From Pandoraea capi (GTDB lineage: Bacteria; Pseudomonadota; Gammaproteobacteria; Burkholderiales; Burkholderiaceae): a stretch of 64,000 bases of DNA. Positions 8,348-18,384 of this stretch are shown here, one piece after another; position 1 is the stretch's first letter, and each line of letters starts with the position of its first letter. Both the position numbers and the translations under genes were made by a program. The notes under the pieces are model-generated. The model made no database searches and was not told where the DNA came from. It saw only the letters and a program-made list of their open reading frames with translations. The stretch lies in the NCBI RefSeq assembly GCF_902459735.1, contig NZ_CABPRV010000010.1:1-64000 (forward strand), given 5' to 3'.

Positions 8348-9333
8348 GTCAGCTCGGAAAAGAGTTCGGTGTAGTCGACGGTCGCGGTGCCCAGCTTGCC
8401 CACGACGATGCTGCCCGCACGATTGGCGAGCACGACGGCCTGCGGCAGAGGCAGACCGGCGGAAAGCGACGCCGCCAGCGTGGCGATCACCGTGTCGCCC
8501 GCGCCGGAGACGTCATACACTTCGCGCGCCTGCGCCGGCACGTGCAGCGCACCGCTTTCGGTAAAGAGCGTCATGCCCTCCTCCGAGCGCGTGAGCAGCA
8601 GCGCTTCCAGCCCCAGCGATTCGCGCAGATTCTGTGCCCGCGACGTCAGATCGTCCTCCGAACGCCACACGCCCACGACCTGCTGCAATTCGGAGCGATT
8701 CGGCGTGAGGATCGTGGCGCCGCGATAGCGCTCGTAATCGCTGCCCTTCGGGTCGACGAGCACCGCCTTGCCTGCGGCGCGCGCGGCTTCGATCATCGGC
8801 TGGACATGCGTCAAACCACCCTTGGCATAATCCGAGAGCAGCACGACGTCATAGCTCGTGAGCAACTGACGATACTGATCGAGCACCGCCAGCAATACCT
8901 CACGCGCCGGCTGATTCTCGAAGTCGATACGCAGCAGTTGCTGCTGACGCGACACGATGCGCAGCTTGATGGTGGTCGCGAGATCGGCGTCGCGCGTCAC
9001 GAAAGCCATCACGCCACTGGCGTCGAGCATGTCGACCACGCGCTCGGCGGGCTCGTCCTCGCCCAGCACGCAGAGCAGGCCGGCCTGTGCCCCCAGCGAC
9101 GTCGCGTTGAGCGCCACGTTCGCGGCCCCGCCCAGACGCTCTTCGTTGCGCTTGACGTGCACCACCGGCACCGGCGCTTCCGGCGAAATGCGATTGACGT
9201 CGCCGAACCAATAGCGGTCGAGCATCACGTCACCGACGATCAGCACCCGGGCACGGCTGAACGCCTCGCGGGGTACGCTGGGCACGCCCGGCGCCTGAAC
9301 CGTACGGGTAAGCGAAGTTGCCGTCGAATTCAT
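8344..9333 (-). CDS. rfaE1: D-glycero-beta-D-manno-heptose-7-phosphate kinase
   Basis: 329 residues, a PfkB-type sugar kinase: [15 protein letters not shown] near the N-terminus, the RLGGAANVA segment, and the C-terminal catalytic [10 protein letters not shown] motif. It phosphorylates heptose-7-phosphate at C1. The gene encodes only the kinase; the nucleotidyltransferase half found fused in E. coli HldE is missing, so the adenylyltransferase (HldC/RfaE2) must be encoded elsewhere. This split form is usual in Burkholderiales. The start at 9333 has GAGGAACG upstream. Seventeen bases separate it from ugd. Confidence 0.93.
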   Translation of the reverse strand: MNSTATSLTRTVQAPGVPSVPREAFSRARVLIVGDVMLDRYWFGDVNRISPEAPVPVVHVKRNEERLGGAANVALNATSLGAQAGLLCVLGEDEPAERVVDMLDASGVMAFVTRDADLATTIKLRIVSRQQQLLRIDFENQPAREVLLAVLDQYRQLLTSYDVVLLSDYAKGGLTHVQPMIEAARAAGKAVLVDPKGSDYERYRGATILTPNRSELQQVVGVWRSEDDLTSRAQNLRESLGLEALLLTRSEEGMTLFTESGALHVPAQAREVYDVSGAGDTVIATLAASLSAGLPLPQAVVLANRAGSIVVGKLGTATVDYTELFSELT

Positions 9334-9350
9334 CCGTCGTTCCTCGAAAA

Positions 9351-10724
9351 TCAGGCGGATTCGCCCAGACCGCGACCGATGCCGTGGTATTCGATACCCA
9401 GTTCCTGCATGGCTTCCGGGTCGTACAGGTTACGGCCGTCGAAGATCAGCGGCAGCGACAACGCCTGCTTCACCTTGGTGAAGTCCGGGCTGCGGAAGGC
9501 CTTCCATTCCGTGACGATGACCAGCGCGTCAGCGCCCGTCAGCGTGTCGTTCTGCGTGGCGCAGAACTCGATGCGACTGTGGGCCTTAGCGTCGTCGGCA
9601 AAGTCCAGCGCAACGACTCGGCGGGCTTCTTCCAGCGCCACCGGGTCGTACGCACGCACGCTCGCGCCACGACGCACCAGCTCCGCGATCACACGACGGC
9701 TGGGCGCTTCGCGCATGTCGTCGGTGTTCGGCTTGAACGCCAGCCCCCACAGCGCGAACGTCTTGCCCTTCAATTCCTCGCCCAGACGCGCCACGATCTT
9801 GTCGATCAGCACCGTCTTCTGCGTTTCATTGACGGCTTCCACCGCGTTCAGAATCCGTAGCGGCAGACCGTAGTCTTCGGCGGTACGCACAAGTGCCTGC
9901 ACGTCCTTCGGGAAGCACGAGCCCCCGTAGCCGCAACCGGCGTAAAGGAAGTGATACCCGATGCGCGGGTCCGAGCCGATGCCCTGACGCACGTCTTCGA
10001 TATCCACGCCCACGCGATCGGCCAGATTGGCCAATTCGTTCATGAACGAAATACGCGTTGCCAGCATGGCGTTGGCGGCGTACTTCGTGAATTCCGCCGA
10101 GCGAACGTCCATGTACAGCGTGCGCTCGTGATTGCGGTTGAACGGCGAGTACAGGCGCTTCATCATCGCTCGCGCCTGCTGACCGTCGGCGTCGTCATCC
10201 ACGCCGATCACGATGCGATCCGGACGCATGAAGTCGTCTACCGCCGCACCTTCCTTCAGGAATTCGGGGTTCGAGACGACCGAGAACTTCACGTCTTCGC
10301 TACGCTTGGCAAGCTCTTCTGCGACCGCGGCACGCACCTTGTCTGCCGTGCCCACCGGCACCGTCGACTTGTCCACGATCACCTTGAAGCTCTTGGCGTA
10401 ACGGCCGATGTTGCGTGCTGCTGCGACGACGTATTGCAGGTCGGCCGAGCCGTCTTCATCGGGCGGCGTGCCGACCGCGATGAACTGCACGTCGCCGTGC
10501 GCCACGGAAGCCTCGACATCGGTCGAGAATTGCAGACGGCCCGCTTCGCGGTTGCGTGCGATGACTTCCTGGAGGCCCGGCTCGTGAATCGGCACGCCGC
10601 CGTTGTTCAGGATCTCGATCTTGCGCGGGTCGACGTCGAGACAGAACACGTCATTACCGACGTCTGCGAGACAGGCACCCGTGACAAGGCCGACGTAGCC
10701 GGAACCGATGATGGTGATCTTCAT
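9351..10724 (-). CDS. ugd: UDP-glucose 6-dehydrogenase
   Basis: 457 residues, full length. NAD-binding motif [11 protein letters not shown] begins at residue 5, and the catalytic cysteine lies in GGSCFPKDV. The C-terminal UDP-binding domain contains [18 protein letters not shown]. It oxidises UDP-glucose twice to UDP-glucuronate, the precursor for exopolysaccharide and, in this group, for UDP-4-amino-arabinose that modifies lipid A. It lies between lapB (21 bases) and the heptose kinase (17 bases), so the operon couples UDP-sugar supply with LPS core synthesis. The ribosome binding site before the ATG is weak. Confidence 0.94.
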   Translation of the reverse strand: MKITIIGSGYVGLVTGACLADVGNDVFCLDVDPRKIEILNNGGVPIHEPGLQEVIARNREAGRLQFSTDVEASVAHGDVQFIAVGTPPDEDGSADLQYVVAAARNIGRYAKSFKVIVDKSTVPVGTADKVRAAVAEELAKRSEDVKFSVVSNPEFLKEGAAVDDFMRPDRIVIGVDDDADGQQARAMMKRLYSPFNRNHERTLYMDVRSAEFTKYAANAMLATRISFMNELANLADRVGVDIEDVRQGIGSDPRIGYHFLYAGCGYGGSCFPKDVQALVRTAEDYGLPLRILNAVEAVNETQKTVLIDKIVARLGEELKGKTFALWGLAFKPNTDDMREAPSRRVIAELVRRGASVRAYDPVALEEARRVVALDFADDAKAHSRIEFCATQNDTLTGADALVIVTEWKAFRSPDFTKVKQALSLPLIFDGRNLYDPEAMQELGIEYHGIGRGLGESA

Positions 10725-10745
10725 GATTTTGCGATGTTATGAAAC

Positions 10746-11921
10746 TTATGTTGCTGCCGGCACGTCGGCACGGCGCGGCGTGTACGTCTCCCAGCCGTTA
10801 CAGCCGGGGCACTGCCAATAGAAAAGTCGGGCGCGGAATCCGCACTGGTCACAGACATAGCGCGGCAACGACTTGGTGCGCTGCGTAATCAGCTTGCCCA
10901 TGAGTTGCAGGTCCGACTGCGTGTCGCCATGCGCGGTCGCTGCATGCGCTTCGAGCAAACGCGCCATACCGGGGGCGCTCGGCGCACGGTGCATCTGCTC
11001 GCGCATCAGCTTGAGCGCGGCGTCCGGGCCGTCGAGCGACAACGTCTTCTCATAGACGATTTCGAGCAGATCGTCCGACGGGTTCTTGCGCAAGGCGTCA
11101 CGCAACATGGCCAGCCCTTCCGGCGCCCGGCCCAGGGCCTCGAAGGCCTTCATGACCCGCTTCGCAGCGAGCCCGAGGTACATCGGATTCTGTTCCTCGA
11201 TCGTGCGCAGCACCCGCAGCGCGCCCTCGGCATCTCCGGCGGCGAGCAGCATGTCGCCGCGCAGCAGCGGCGCACGCACGTTGGCCGGATTCACGGCGAG
11301 CGCGGCGTCCAGTTCACGCCCGACCGCCTCGGTATCTTTGCGTTGCAGCGCTTCCTGCGCCAGCTCGCAATGGAACTGGGCGATCTCCTTGCGGTAGGAC
11401 ACGGCCGGATCGAGATCCGTCAACGTTTCGGCTTCCGCCAGCGCTTTACGCCACTCTTTCTCGATCTGATAGATCGTGAGCTTGGCATGTTGCGCTGCCT
11501 TCGCGTACGCGCCGGTCTGCAACCGGCTGAAAGCGTCTTCGGCACGATCGAGCAGCCCCGCCTTCAGGAAATCGTGGCCGAGTTCGTACAGCGCATGCTC
11601 GTGATCGGCTTGCGGCAGATCATCGCGCGAGAGCAGGTTCTGATGGACTCGAATGGCGCGTTCCGTCTCGCCGCGACGGCGGAACAGACTGCCGAGTGCG
11701 AAGTGCAGTTCGGTCGTTTCGGGATCGAGCTTGGCGACTTCGATGAAGGCGTCGATGGCCTTGTCCGGCTGTTCGTTCAGCAGGAAATTCAGACCGCGGA
11801 AATAGGATGCCGGCAGATTGCGGCTTTCCGAGAGCAGACTGCGCAAATCGAGTCGCGCAGCCACCCAGCCGCAGCCGAAGATCACGGGGATGGCAAGTAG
11901 CCACCAGACCTCGAATTCCAT
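10746..11921 (-). CDS. lapB: Lipopolysaccharide assembly protein B (TPR protein with rubredoxin-type metal site)
   Basis: 391 residues. An N-terminal membrane anchor (about 6-22, WWLLAIPVIFGCGWVAARL), about nine TPR repeats, and a C-terminal rubredoxin-like knuckle with paired cysteines in CDQCGFRA and CPGCNGWE. This is the LapB (YciM) architecture. LapB faces the cytoplasm and regulates LPS synthesis by directing FtsH-mediated degradation of LpxC. It lies downstream of lapA, as in enterobacteria, and here begins an LPS-sugar operon. Confidence 0.93.
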   Translation of the reverse strand: MEFEVWWLLAIPVIFGCGWVAARLDLRSLLSESRNLPASYFRGLNFLLNEQPDKAIDAFIEVAKLDPETTELHFALGSLFRRRGETERAIRVHQNLLSRDDLPQADHEHALYELGHDFLKAGLLDRAEDAFSRLQTGAYAKAAQHAKLTIYQIEKEWRKALAEAETLTDLDPAVSYRKEIAQFHCELAQEALQRKDTEAVGRELDAALAVNPANVRAPLLRGDMLLAAGDAEGALRVLRTIEEQNPMYLGLAAKRVMKAFEALGRAPEGLAMLRDALRKNPSDDLLEIVYEKTLSLDGPDAALKLMREQMHRAPSAPGMARLLEAHAATAHGDTQSDLQLMGKLITQRTKSLPRYVCDQCGFRARLFYWQCPGCNGWETYTPRRADVPAAT

Positions 11922-11981
11922 GAATGCGTGTTGTCGTTGAAACAGTCGATGAGGATGACGAGCGTCGTGCGCCGCGCCGCG

Positions 11982-12275
11982 TTATACCGGCGGCAGCATC
12001 GGCGGCTGATCGCTCGCCTCGGGATCACGCTGGGCACGGGCCAGGTCGCGTCGCGTGCGACGCAGTTCAAGGCGTTGGCGCATCAGGCTCGGCAACGTCG
12101 CGAGCACGCCGATGACACCACCGACCACAAAAAATGCCAGTCCGATCATGATGAGCGGTGCTGTCCACGTATGCCCCAGGAACAGGTTCAACGTGACCTC
12201 GCCGGTGTTGGCCAGCGCGAGAGACAGCAACACCACGAATACGATCAGACGAACGATCCAAACAATCAGCTTCAT
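11982..12275 (-). CDS. lapA: Lipopolysaccharide assembly protein A-like (LapA domain)
   Basis: 97 residues from the ATG at 12275. Two membrane spans: about residues 3-22 (LIVWIVRLIVFVVLLSLALA) and about 40-62, with VTLNLFLGHTW between them, the hallmark of the LapA/DUF1049 family. The C-terminal tail is basic, then Pro-rich. It likely sits in the inner membrane with LapB. The start at 12275 is chosen because GCAGGAG precedes it at good spacing; an upstream in-frame start at 12332 has no conserved residues. A 60-base gap separates it from lapB. Confidence 0.85.
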   Translation of the reverse strand: MKLIVWIVRLIVFVVLLSLALANTGEVTLNLFLGHTWTAPLIMIGLAFFVVGGVIGVLATLPSLMRQRLELRRTRRDLARAQRDPEASDQPPMLPPV

Positions 12276-12472
12276 GCCGAAAGGCTCCTGCGGCAGGATT
12301 GCCGTATGTTTTGCAACTTGAGCCGGCAGCACGAGGCGTCGAAGCCCTGAACGCAGCAGGCCAGCACGTGGGCGTATTGTACCGGATGTGCTCTGCGAGG
12401 CGTCGTTCCTGCAAAGTGCTTCACATTTCCGGCGATTGTCCGCACCGCCCCCCCTTGTCGATCGTCAGATAC

Positions 12473-12497
12473 AAAAAAAGCGCCCGAAGGCGCTTTT
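12473..12497 (-). terminator. Rho-independent terminator of rpsA-ihfB
   Basis: AAGCGCC and GGCGCTT pair around CGAA; on the minus strand the loop is a stable TTCG tetraloop and the stem is followed by seven T residues. The plus strand also ends in TTTTCTT, so it could act both ways. It lies 26 bases after the ihfB stop. Confidence 0.88.
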
Positions 12498-12522
12498 CTT
12501 GCGTAGTAGATCCCAAAGGGCC

Positions 12523-12816
12523 TTATTGGTCCGACGCCTTGTGATCAACCCGCTCTCGCAACTCCTTGCCGGGCTTGAAATGCGGCACGAATTTCTCCGG
12601 CACCATCACTTTCTCGCCCGACTTCGGGTTGCGGCCGACGCGCGGTGGCCGACGGTTGAGCCCAAAGCTGCCGAAACCGCGGATTTCGATTCGATGACCG
12701 CGCGCAAGCGCATCGGCCATCGCGTCGAGAATCGTCTTCACCGCGAAATCGGCATCCTTGAGCACCAACTGGGGAAACCGCGCCGCCAACTGGTTGACCA
12801 ATTCAGACTTGGTCAT
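12523..12816 (-). CDS. ihfB: Integration host factor subunit beta
   Basis: 97 residues (E. coli IhfB is 94). HU/IHF fold: [15 protein letters not shown] at the start, [12 protein letters not shown] in the middle, then the DNA-bending arm with [15 protein letters not shown], whose proline intercalates in the minor groove, and the C-terminal [14 protein letters not shown]. With IhfA it bends DNA at specific sites in recombination, replication and transcription. It follows rpsA by 12 bases, the standard cmk-rpsA-ihfB order of beta- and gamma-proteobacteria. Confidence 0.95.
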   Translation of the reverse strand: MTKSELVNQLAARFPQLVLKDADFAVKTILDAMADALARGHRIEIRGFGSFGLNRRPPRVGRNPKSGEKVMVPEKFVPHFKPGKELRERVDHKASDQ

Positions 12817-12828
12817 AGGCCTTGGACC

Positions 12829-14532
12829 TTACTGATTCTGGCTGTCCAGCTTGGCCTTGAGCAGGGCACCGAGGTTCGTGGTGCCGCTCGCTGCCGAGCT
12901 ATCCGACGACATCTTGCTAATCGCTTCCTGTTGCTCGGCCGAATCCTTGGCCTTGATCGACAGGTTGATGTTGCGCGACTTGCGATCGATGTTGACGATC
13001 ATTGCGTTGACGGCTTCGCCTTCCTTCAGCACGTTACGGGCATCTTCCACACGGTCGTGCGAGATTTCCGAAGCGCGCAGGTAGCCTTCCACGTCATCGC
13101 CCAGCGACACGACAGCACCCTTCGGGTCAACGGCCTTGATGGTGCCGTCAACGATCGAGCCCTTGTCGTGGATCGCCACGAAGGTGTTGAACGGATCGCC
13201 TTCGAGCTGCTTGATACCCAGCGAAATGCGTTCCTTCTCGACGTCGATGCCCAGAACCACGGCTTCGACTTCGTCGCCCTTCTTGTACTTGCGAACCGCT
13301 TCTTCGCCAGCTTCGCTCCACGACAGGTCCGACAGGTGGACCAGGCCGTCGATGCCGCCCGGCAGACCAATGAACACGCCGAAGTCGGTGATCGACTTGA
13401 TTGCGCCCTTGATCTTGTCGCCCTTCTTGAAGTTGCGCGAGAAGTCATCCCACGGATTCGGCTTGCACTGCTTCATGCCGAGGCTGATACGACGACGGTC
13501 TTCGTCGATCTCGAGCACCATGACTTCGACTTCGTCGCCCAGCTGGACAACCTTGGTCGGCGCAACGTTCTTGTTGGTCCAGTCCATTTCCGACACGTGA
13601 ACCAGGCCTTCGATGCCCGATTCCACTTCGACGAATGCGCCGTAATCGGTGATGTTGGTGACCTTGCCGAACAGGCGGGTGCCTTGCGGGTAACGGCGAG
13701 CAATGCCTTCCCACGGATCTTCGCCGAGTTGCTTGACGCCCAGCGAGACGCGGCCCTTCTCTTGATCGAACTTGAGGATCTTGGCGGTGACTTCCTGGCC
13801 AACCGACAGAACTTCGCTCGGGTGACGCACACGACGCCATGCGATGTCGGTGATGTGCAGCAGGCCATCGATGCCGCCGAGGTCGACGAACGCGCCGTAA
13901 TCGGTGATGTTCTTGACCACGCCCTTGACGATCGCGCCTTCCTTGAGCGTTTCGAGCAGCTTGGCGCGCTCTTCACCCTGGGTGGCTTCGATCACGGCAC
14001 GGCGCGACAGCACAACGTTGTTGCGCTTGCGGTCGAGCTTGATAACCTTGAATTCGAGGGTCTTGCCTTCGTACGGGGTCGTGTCCTTGACCGGACGCGT
14101 GTCAACCAGCGAACCCGGCAGGAATGCACGGATGCCGTTGACCATCACGGTCAGACCGCCCTTGACCTTGCCGGTGATCGTACCGGTCACGAGGTCGCCC
14201 GATTCGAGGGCCTTTTCCAGTTGCAGCCACGAGGCCAGACGCTTGGCCTTGTCGCGCGACAGCACGGTGTCGCCGTAGCCGTTTTCCAGGGCGTCGATCG
14301 CCACGGAAACGAAATCGCCGGCCTGAACTTCGACCTCGCCCTGATCATTCAGGAATTCTTCGATGGGGATGTACGCTTCGGACTTGAGGCCGGCGTTGAC
14401 GACCACGAAGTTGTGGTCAACCCGAACGACTTCAGCGCTGATGACTTCACCAGCACGCATGTCTTGACGGGAGAGCGACTCTTCGAAAAGCGCCGCGAAA
14501 GATTCGTTGGTCGAGGTTTGCAGGTCGGACAT
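12829..14532 (-). CDS. rpsA: 30S ribosomal protein S1
   Basis: 567 residues, close to the usual 557-570. Six S1 RNA-binding repeats are visible; the later ones carry near-identical phrases such as ITDYGAFV and [10 protein letters not shown] or [11 protein letters not shown]1 binds mRNA leaders and allows the 30S subunit to start on structured or weak-SD messages. The region before the ATG (14532) has no recognisable Shine-Dalgarno sequence, as is known for E. coli rpsA, which is autoregulated at translation. cmk is 113 bases upstream, ihfB 12 downstream. Confidence 0.96.
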   Translation of the reverse strand: MSDLQTSTNESFAALFEESLSRQDMRAGEVISAEVVRVDHNFVVVNAGLKSEAYIPIEEFLNDQGEVEVQAGDFVSVAIDALENGYGDTVLSRDKAKRLASWLQLEKALESGDLVTGTITGKVKGGLTVMVNGIRAFLPGSLVDTRPVKDTTPYEGKTLEFKVIKLDRKRNNVVLSRRAVIEATQGEERAKLLETLKEGAIVKGVVKNITDYGAFVDLGGIDGLLHITDIAWRRVRHPSEVLSVGQEVTAKILKFDQEKGRVSLGVKQLGEDPWEGIARRYPQGTRLFGKVTNITDYGAFVEVESGIEGLVHVSEMDWTNKNVAPTKVVQLGDEVEVMVLEIDEDRRRISLGMKQCKPNPWDDFSRNFKKGDKIKGAIKSITDFGVFIGLPGGIDGLVHLSDLSWSEAGEEAVRKYKKGDEVEAVVLGIDVEKERISLGIKQLEGDPFNTFVAIHDKGSIVDGTIKAVDPKGAVVSLGDDVEGYLRASEISHDRVEDARNVLKEGEAVNAMIVNIDRKSRNINLSIKAKDSAEQQEAISKMSSDSSAASGTTNLGALLKAKLDSQNQ

Positions 14533-14645
14533 AAAAGTGGATTACGCCGCTGACGTCCATCTCCCGAAGGGGGCTGACGAGAACGTGCAACGGTTGGGTT
14601 AAAGGTTAGACAAAGCCAAGCCAGGTGACTGCATGAAACACCCGG

Positions 14646-15341
14646 TCAGGCGCCTTGCGGGTACTGCACTTGCGCGAACCATTCGAGCACCTGAGCCACC
14701 GCCTGATCGACGTTAAGCCCCGACGTGTCGAGTACCCGCGCACCCTCTGCCGGCCTCAGTGGCGCCTCGGCACGGGTACGATCCCGCGCATCGCGCGCCT
14801 CAAGATCCAGCATGAGACTGTCTATGTTAGCAGAAAATCCTTTTTCTATCAATTGCTTATACCGCCTCTCGGCACGCGCCTGTGGCGTGGCGGTCAAAAA
14901 CACCTTCAAATCGGCTTCCGGGAAGATCACCGTTCCCATGTCACGACCGTCCGCCACCAGCCCGGGCGCGGTCTTGAAGCCTCGCTGGAGCGCCGTCAGC
15001 GCCTGCCGGACAGCCTTGTGCACCGCAATACTGGATGCCCGATTGCCGATCGCTTCGGCACGAATGGCGTCGGTCACATCCTCACCTGCCAACCAGATAC
15101 GCTGATCGCGGAAACGCACGTCGAGCGTCTCCGCGAGGACGGCGAGGGCGCTCACGTCGTCGGGGTCGATGCCGTGGCGAGCGCTCGCCAGCGCGGTCAG
15201 CCGGTAAAGTGCCCCACTGTCGAGGTAATGAAACCCCAGTTCGTCGGCCACCCGGTGCGCCACCGTCCCTTTACCGGATGCCGTCGGGCCATCTACCGTA
15301 ATGACCGGAATCGAGTCGTCCACCACCGTCAAATCAGGCAT
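14646..15341 (-). CDS. cmk: Cytidylate kinase
   Basis: 231 residues from the ATG at 15341. P-loop GPTASGKGT near the N-terminus, the CMP-binding YLDSGALYR, and [19 protein letters not shown], all typical of Cmk. It phosphorylates CMP and dCMP with ATP. Start choice is uncertain: GAAGGA lies immediately before the ATG at 15341, which is too close, so an in-frame TTG nine bases inside may be used instead; a frame extension to 15392 looks like chance. It begins the cmk-rpsA-ihfB group and is separated from aroA, its usual upstream neighbour, by mntH. Confidence 0.92.
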   Translation of the reverse strand: MPDLTVVDDSIPVITVDGPTASGKGTVAHRVADELGFHYLDSGALYRLTALASARHGIDPDDVSALAVLAETLDVRFRDQRIWLAGEDVTDAIRAEAIGNRASSIAVHKAVRQALTALQRGFKTAPGLVADGRDMGTVIFPEADLKVFLTATPQARAERRYKQLIEKGFSANIDSLMLDLEARDARDRTRAEAPLRPAEGARVLDTSGLNVDQAVAQVLEWFAQVQYPQGA

Positions 15342-15394
15342 TCCTTCATCTCTGTCTATCCAACACATTAAAAAATAAAACTTCCCATCCAAAT

Positions 15395-15413
15395 AATAAT
15401 GATTATCATTTAG
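15395..15413. promoter_or_regulatory. Fur box between cmk and mntH
   Basis: The 19 bases starting AATAATGATTATCATT match the Fur consensus GATAATGATAATCATTATC at about 14 positions, with a perfect AATGAT-T-ATCATT core. It lies about 40 bases before the mntH ATG, where a Fur or Mur dimer would block the promoter, and about 54 bases upstream of cmk. The match is seen; binding by Fur is inferred. Surrounding bases are strongly A/T-rich compared with the rest of the window. Confidence 0.8.
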
Positions 15414-15452
15414 ATATGGACGCTATTTGCGCCGCCGGAAGATGTGACTGCC

Positions 15453-16778
15453 ATGCAAAGCCGCGATTATCCCTTAGCCGGCCCCGAATGGGTGCCGCCG
15501 CCCGATCCGCAAAACCCGACACCGCGCCGAGCGCAGCGCTGGATGGGGTTTGCCGGGGCGGGCACGCTCATCGCCGTAGGCTATATGGATCCGGGCAACT
15601 GGGCCACGGCGATCGCGGGCGGTGCCCGCTATGGCTACACGCTGCTGAGCGTAGTGCTGCTCTCGAGCGTCATGGCGTTGTTGTTGCAATGGTTGGCCGC
15701 GCGCGTCGGTCTGGTGACCGGACGCGATCTCGCGCAACTCTCACGTGACCAGTATAGCCGTCGCACCTCATTGGCGTTATGGGGACTTTGCGAGATTGCC
15801 ATCATCGCCTGCGATCTGGCTGAGATCATCGGTAGTGCAGTCGCGCTGCAACTCCTGTTCGGTCTGTCGTTACCGGTCGGCGTCGTGCTCGCCGGCTTCC
15901 TCGCCTTTGCCATGCTGGGTTTGCAGGGGTTCGGACAGCGTCGCCTCGAAGGCGCGGTCGCTGCCTTGATTCTGCTCACTGCCGGCTGCTTCGCCGCGCA
16001 GCTCGCACTGGCCAATCCCGATTGGGGTGCCGCGGTCTCCGGCCTGCGCCCGCGTAGCGAGATCGTCGCTCAGGCCGGCATGCTCTGGCTGGCGGTGGGG
16101 ATTCTCGGGGCCACCGTCATGCCGCACAACCTGTACCTCCACTCGGCGCTGCTTCGCATGCGTGGCGAAGCGATGCCCGTACGCACGCCCGCCACGATGA
16201 ACCGGGCGCTGAAGACAACCCAGTGGGACACCACGCTCTCGCTGGGCTTCGCCTTTCTCATCAACGCCGCACTGCTGATACTTGCCGCTGCCGTGTTCCA
16301 CGCCAGTGGCAACACCGCCGTGGAATCGCTTGGCGACGCGCACAAGTTGCTCGCGCCGTTGCTCGGCAGTCAATGGGCGGGTGTCATGTTCGCGGTCGCC
16401 CTGCTCGCCTGCGGCCTGAACTCCACCGTGACAGCCACACTCGCCGGTCAGGTCACGATGGAAGGTTTTCTGAATCTGCGCATGAAGCCATGGCAGCGCG
16501 CGCTCATCACGCGGGGATTGGCACTGATTCCGGCGCTGTTGATCGTTGGTCATGGCGGCGAGGCCCAGACTACGAACCTGCTGATTTTCAGTCAGGTGGT
16601 ACTCAGCCTTCAGTTGCCGTTTGCCGTGATTCCGCTCGTCCGGTTTGCCGGTGATGCCAAGTTGATGGGGCAGTGGCGTGTTCGCGGCGCGCTGCTTGCC
16701 AGCGCATGGCTGATCGCCGCCGCCATCGTCCTGCTTAATGGCGTTCTGCTCTGGCAAACGATGACGGGACAGGCGTGA
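15453..16778 (+). CDS. mntH: Nramp family divalent metal (Mn2+/Fe2+) transporter
   Basis: 441 residues from the ATG at 15453 (GTG at 15444 is possible, but a GGAAG site fits the ATG better). About 11 membrane spans. The metal-binding motif of TM1, MDPGNWAT, and of TM6, MPHNLYLHS, are both present, as is the inter-helix LQGFGQRRLE. It imports Mn2+ (and Fe2+) with protons across the inner membrane. The Fur box just upstream suggests repression by iron- or manganese-loaded Fur/Mur. It stands alone and is oriented against the flanking biosynthetic genes, interrupting the usual aroA-cmk adjacency. Confidence 0.93.
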   Translation: MQSRDYPLAGPEWVPPPDPQNPTPRRAQRWMGFAGAGTLIAVGYMDPGNWATAIAGGARYGYTLLSVVLLSSVMALLLQWLAARVGLVTGRDLAQLSRDQYSRRTSLALWGLCEIAIIACDLAEIIGSAVALQLLFGLSLPVGVVLAGFLAFAMLGLQGFGQRRLEGAVAALILLTAGCFAAQLALANPDWGAAVSGLRPRSEIVAQAGMLWLAVGILGATVMPHNLYLHSALLRMRGEAMPVRTPATMNRALKTTQWDTTLSLGFAFLINAALLILAAAVFHASGNTAVESLGDAHKLLAPLLGSQWAGVMFAVALLACGLNSTVTATLAGQVTMEGFLNLRMKPWQRALITRGLALIPALLIVGHGGEAQTTNLLIFSQVVLSLQLPFAVIPLVRFAGDAKLMGQWRVRGALLASAWLIAAAIVLLNGVLLWQTMTGQA

Positions 16779-16998
16779 CGGCCATCGGCGCGCAACGTCC
16801 GGACTTGTTCGTTGGGCCTCCCCCGCCATGACAAAGGCCCGGCGTTTCATCGATTAGGTGCGCCGCCCCGCCTCGGAAGTCGGCTAACGCAGCGTTGCGA
16901 GACGCCAGAAGGTCATACGCTCGCCCTAACGGAACACGGCTGAGCATCCGCAGAAAAGAGGCTCCAGCGCGAACGACAGGGCACTAGGAATGCGCAAA

Positions 16999-17043
16999 GC
17001 CCGATTCAGCTCCGCGCGAGATCGCAACGGTACCGAATCGGGC
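16999..17043 (-). terminator. Possible terminator hairpin of aroA
   Basis: GCCCGATTC (16999-17007) and GAATCGGGC (17035-17043) are perfect 9-base arms with a 27-base loop. On the minus strand the stem is followed by TTTGCG. It starts 19 bases after the aroA stop. The long loop makes intrinsic termination doubtful. Confidence 0.35.
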
Positions 17044-17061
17044 CTGCCGGCACCAAGCAAA

Positions 17062-18384
17062 TTACGAAGCGACGCGCGAAAACTCGGCGAAGTACGTCGG
17101 GAACGTCTTGGCGACGCACTTCGGATCGTTGATCGTCACAGGCACCCCACCCAGGCTCACGAGCGAGAAGCACATGGCCATGCGGTGATCGTCGTAGGTG
17201 TCGATCGCCGCATTCGGCGTCAGCGTGGCGGGCGGCGTCACGCGCAGATAATCCGCGCCCTCTTCCACTGTCGCGCCGACCTTGCGAAGTTCGATGGCCA
17301 TTGCAGCCAGCCGATCCGTTTCCTTCACGCGCCAGCTGGCGATATTGCGCAGCGTAGTCGTGCCGTCAGCAAAGAGCGCAGCCACGGCAATCGTCATCGC
17401 GGCATCGGGGATGTGATTGAAATCCATATCCAGCGCACGCAGCTTGCCCGAAGGGGTATCGATGCCATGCACTTCGATAGCATCGTCATGCAGCGTCACG
17501 CGCGCGCCCATCGCTGCCAGCGCGTCGACGAAGCGCACGTCGCCCTGAATACTGTCACGGCCCACACCCTCTACACGCAGCGGGCCACCACCGATCGCGC
17601 CGGCCGCCAGAAAGTACGACGCCGACGAGGCATCGCCTTCCACGCGAATCTCACCCGGGCTCCGGTACTTCGCGCCATCCGCACCCGCCGCCGGCAGGGT
17701 GAAGCGCGACCAGCCGTCCTGACGCACGTCGATACCGAACCGGCGCAGCAGTCGCAGCGTGATGTCGATGTACGGCTTGGAAATCAGTTCGCCTTCGACT
17801 TCGACGACGATCTCGCCCGTCTCCGACGGCAGCAGCGGCAGCGTCAGCAACAACGCCGTCAGGAATTGGCTCGACACATCGCCGCGCACGCGAATCGGCG
17901 TCACGGGCGCCTTCACATCGGCCGGTTTGATGTGCAACGGCGGATAGCCGGCATTGCCGAGATAGTCGATCTGGGCGCCAAGCTGCCGCAGTCCGTCGAC
18001 GAGATCCCCGATCGGACGCTCGTGCATACGCGCCACGCCAGACACCTCATAGTCGCCATGACTCAGCGACAACGCCGCCGTCAGCGGACGAATGGCGGTT
18101 CCCGCATTCCCCATGAACAGCTTGGCCAGCTTCACCGGAAATACACCGCCGCATCCCTCCACGATGAAGTCACGCGAATCGCCGACCTGAGTGCATTTGA
18201 CGCCCAGCGCAGCGAGGGCGTCGAGCATGACCTGCGTGTCGTCCGACGCAAGCAGTTCACGCACACGCGTCGTGCCGCGCGAGAGCGCGGCGAGCAGCAG
18301 CACACGGTTCGAGATACTTTTCGAGCCGGGCAGTCGAAGCGTGCCTTCGGCGTGGCCGTACGGGCCAAGATCGAGCGTTTCCAT
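17062..18384 (-). CDS. aroA: 3-phosphoshikimate 1-carboxyvinyltransferase (EPSP synthase)
   Basis: 440 residues. Class I EPSP synthase: PGSKSISNR near residue 20, [13 protein letters not shown] for the phosphoenolpyruvate site (with Ile where E. coli has Met), and C-terminal [18 protein letters not shown] and [14 protein letters not shown]. It joins shikimate-3-phosphate and PEP in the shikimate pathway. Its ATG shares one base with the tyrA stop (TAATG at 18382-18386), so the two are translationally coupled. It ends the serC-pheA-tyrA-aroA cluster. Confidence 0.95.
   Translation of the reverse strand: METLDLGPYGHAEGTLRLPGSKSISNRVLLLAALSRGTTRVRELLASDDTQVMLDALAALGVKCTQVGDSRDFIVEGCGGVFPVKLAKLFMGNAGTAIRPLTAALSLSHGDYEVSGVARMHERPIGDLVDGLRQLGAQIDYLGNAGYPPLHIKPADVKAPVTPIRVRGDVSSQFLTALLLTLPLLPSETGEIVVEVEGELISKPYIDITLRLLRRFGIDVRQDGWSRFTLPAAGADGAKYRSPGEIRVEGDASSASYFLAAGAIGGGPLRVEGVGRDSIQGDVRFVDALAAMGARVTLHDDAIEVHGIDTPSGKLRALDMDFNHIPDAAMTIAVAALFADGTTTLRNIASWRVKETDRLAAMAIELRKVGATVEEGADYLRVTPPATLTPNAAIDTYDDHRMAMCFSLVSLGGVPVTINDPKCVAKTFPTYFAEFSRVAS

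Noticed and set aside
12388-14553. 721-codon open frame antisense to rpsA and ihfB
   Set aside because: It mirrors the coding strand of two certain genes; high-GC codon bias makes long antisense frames common. No ribosome binding site or family resemblance.
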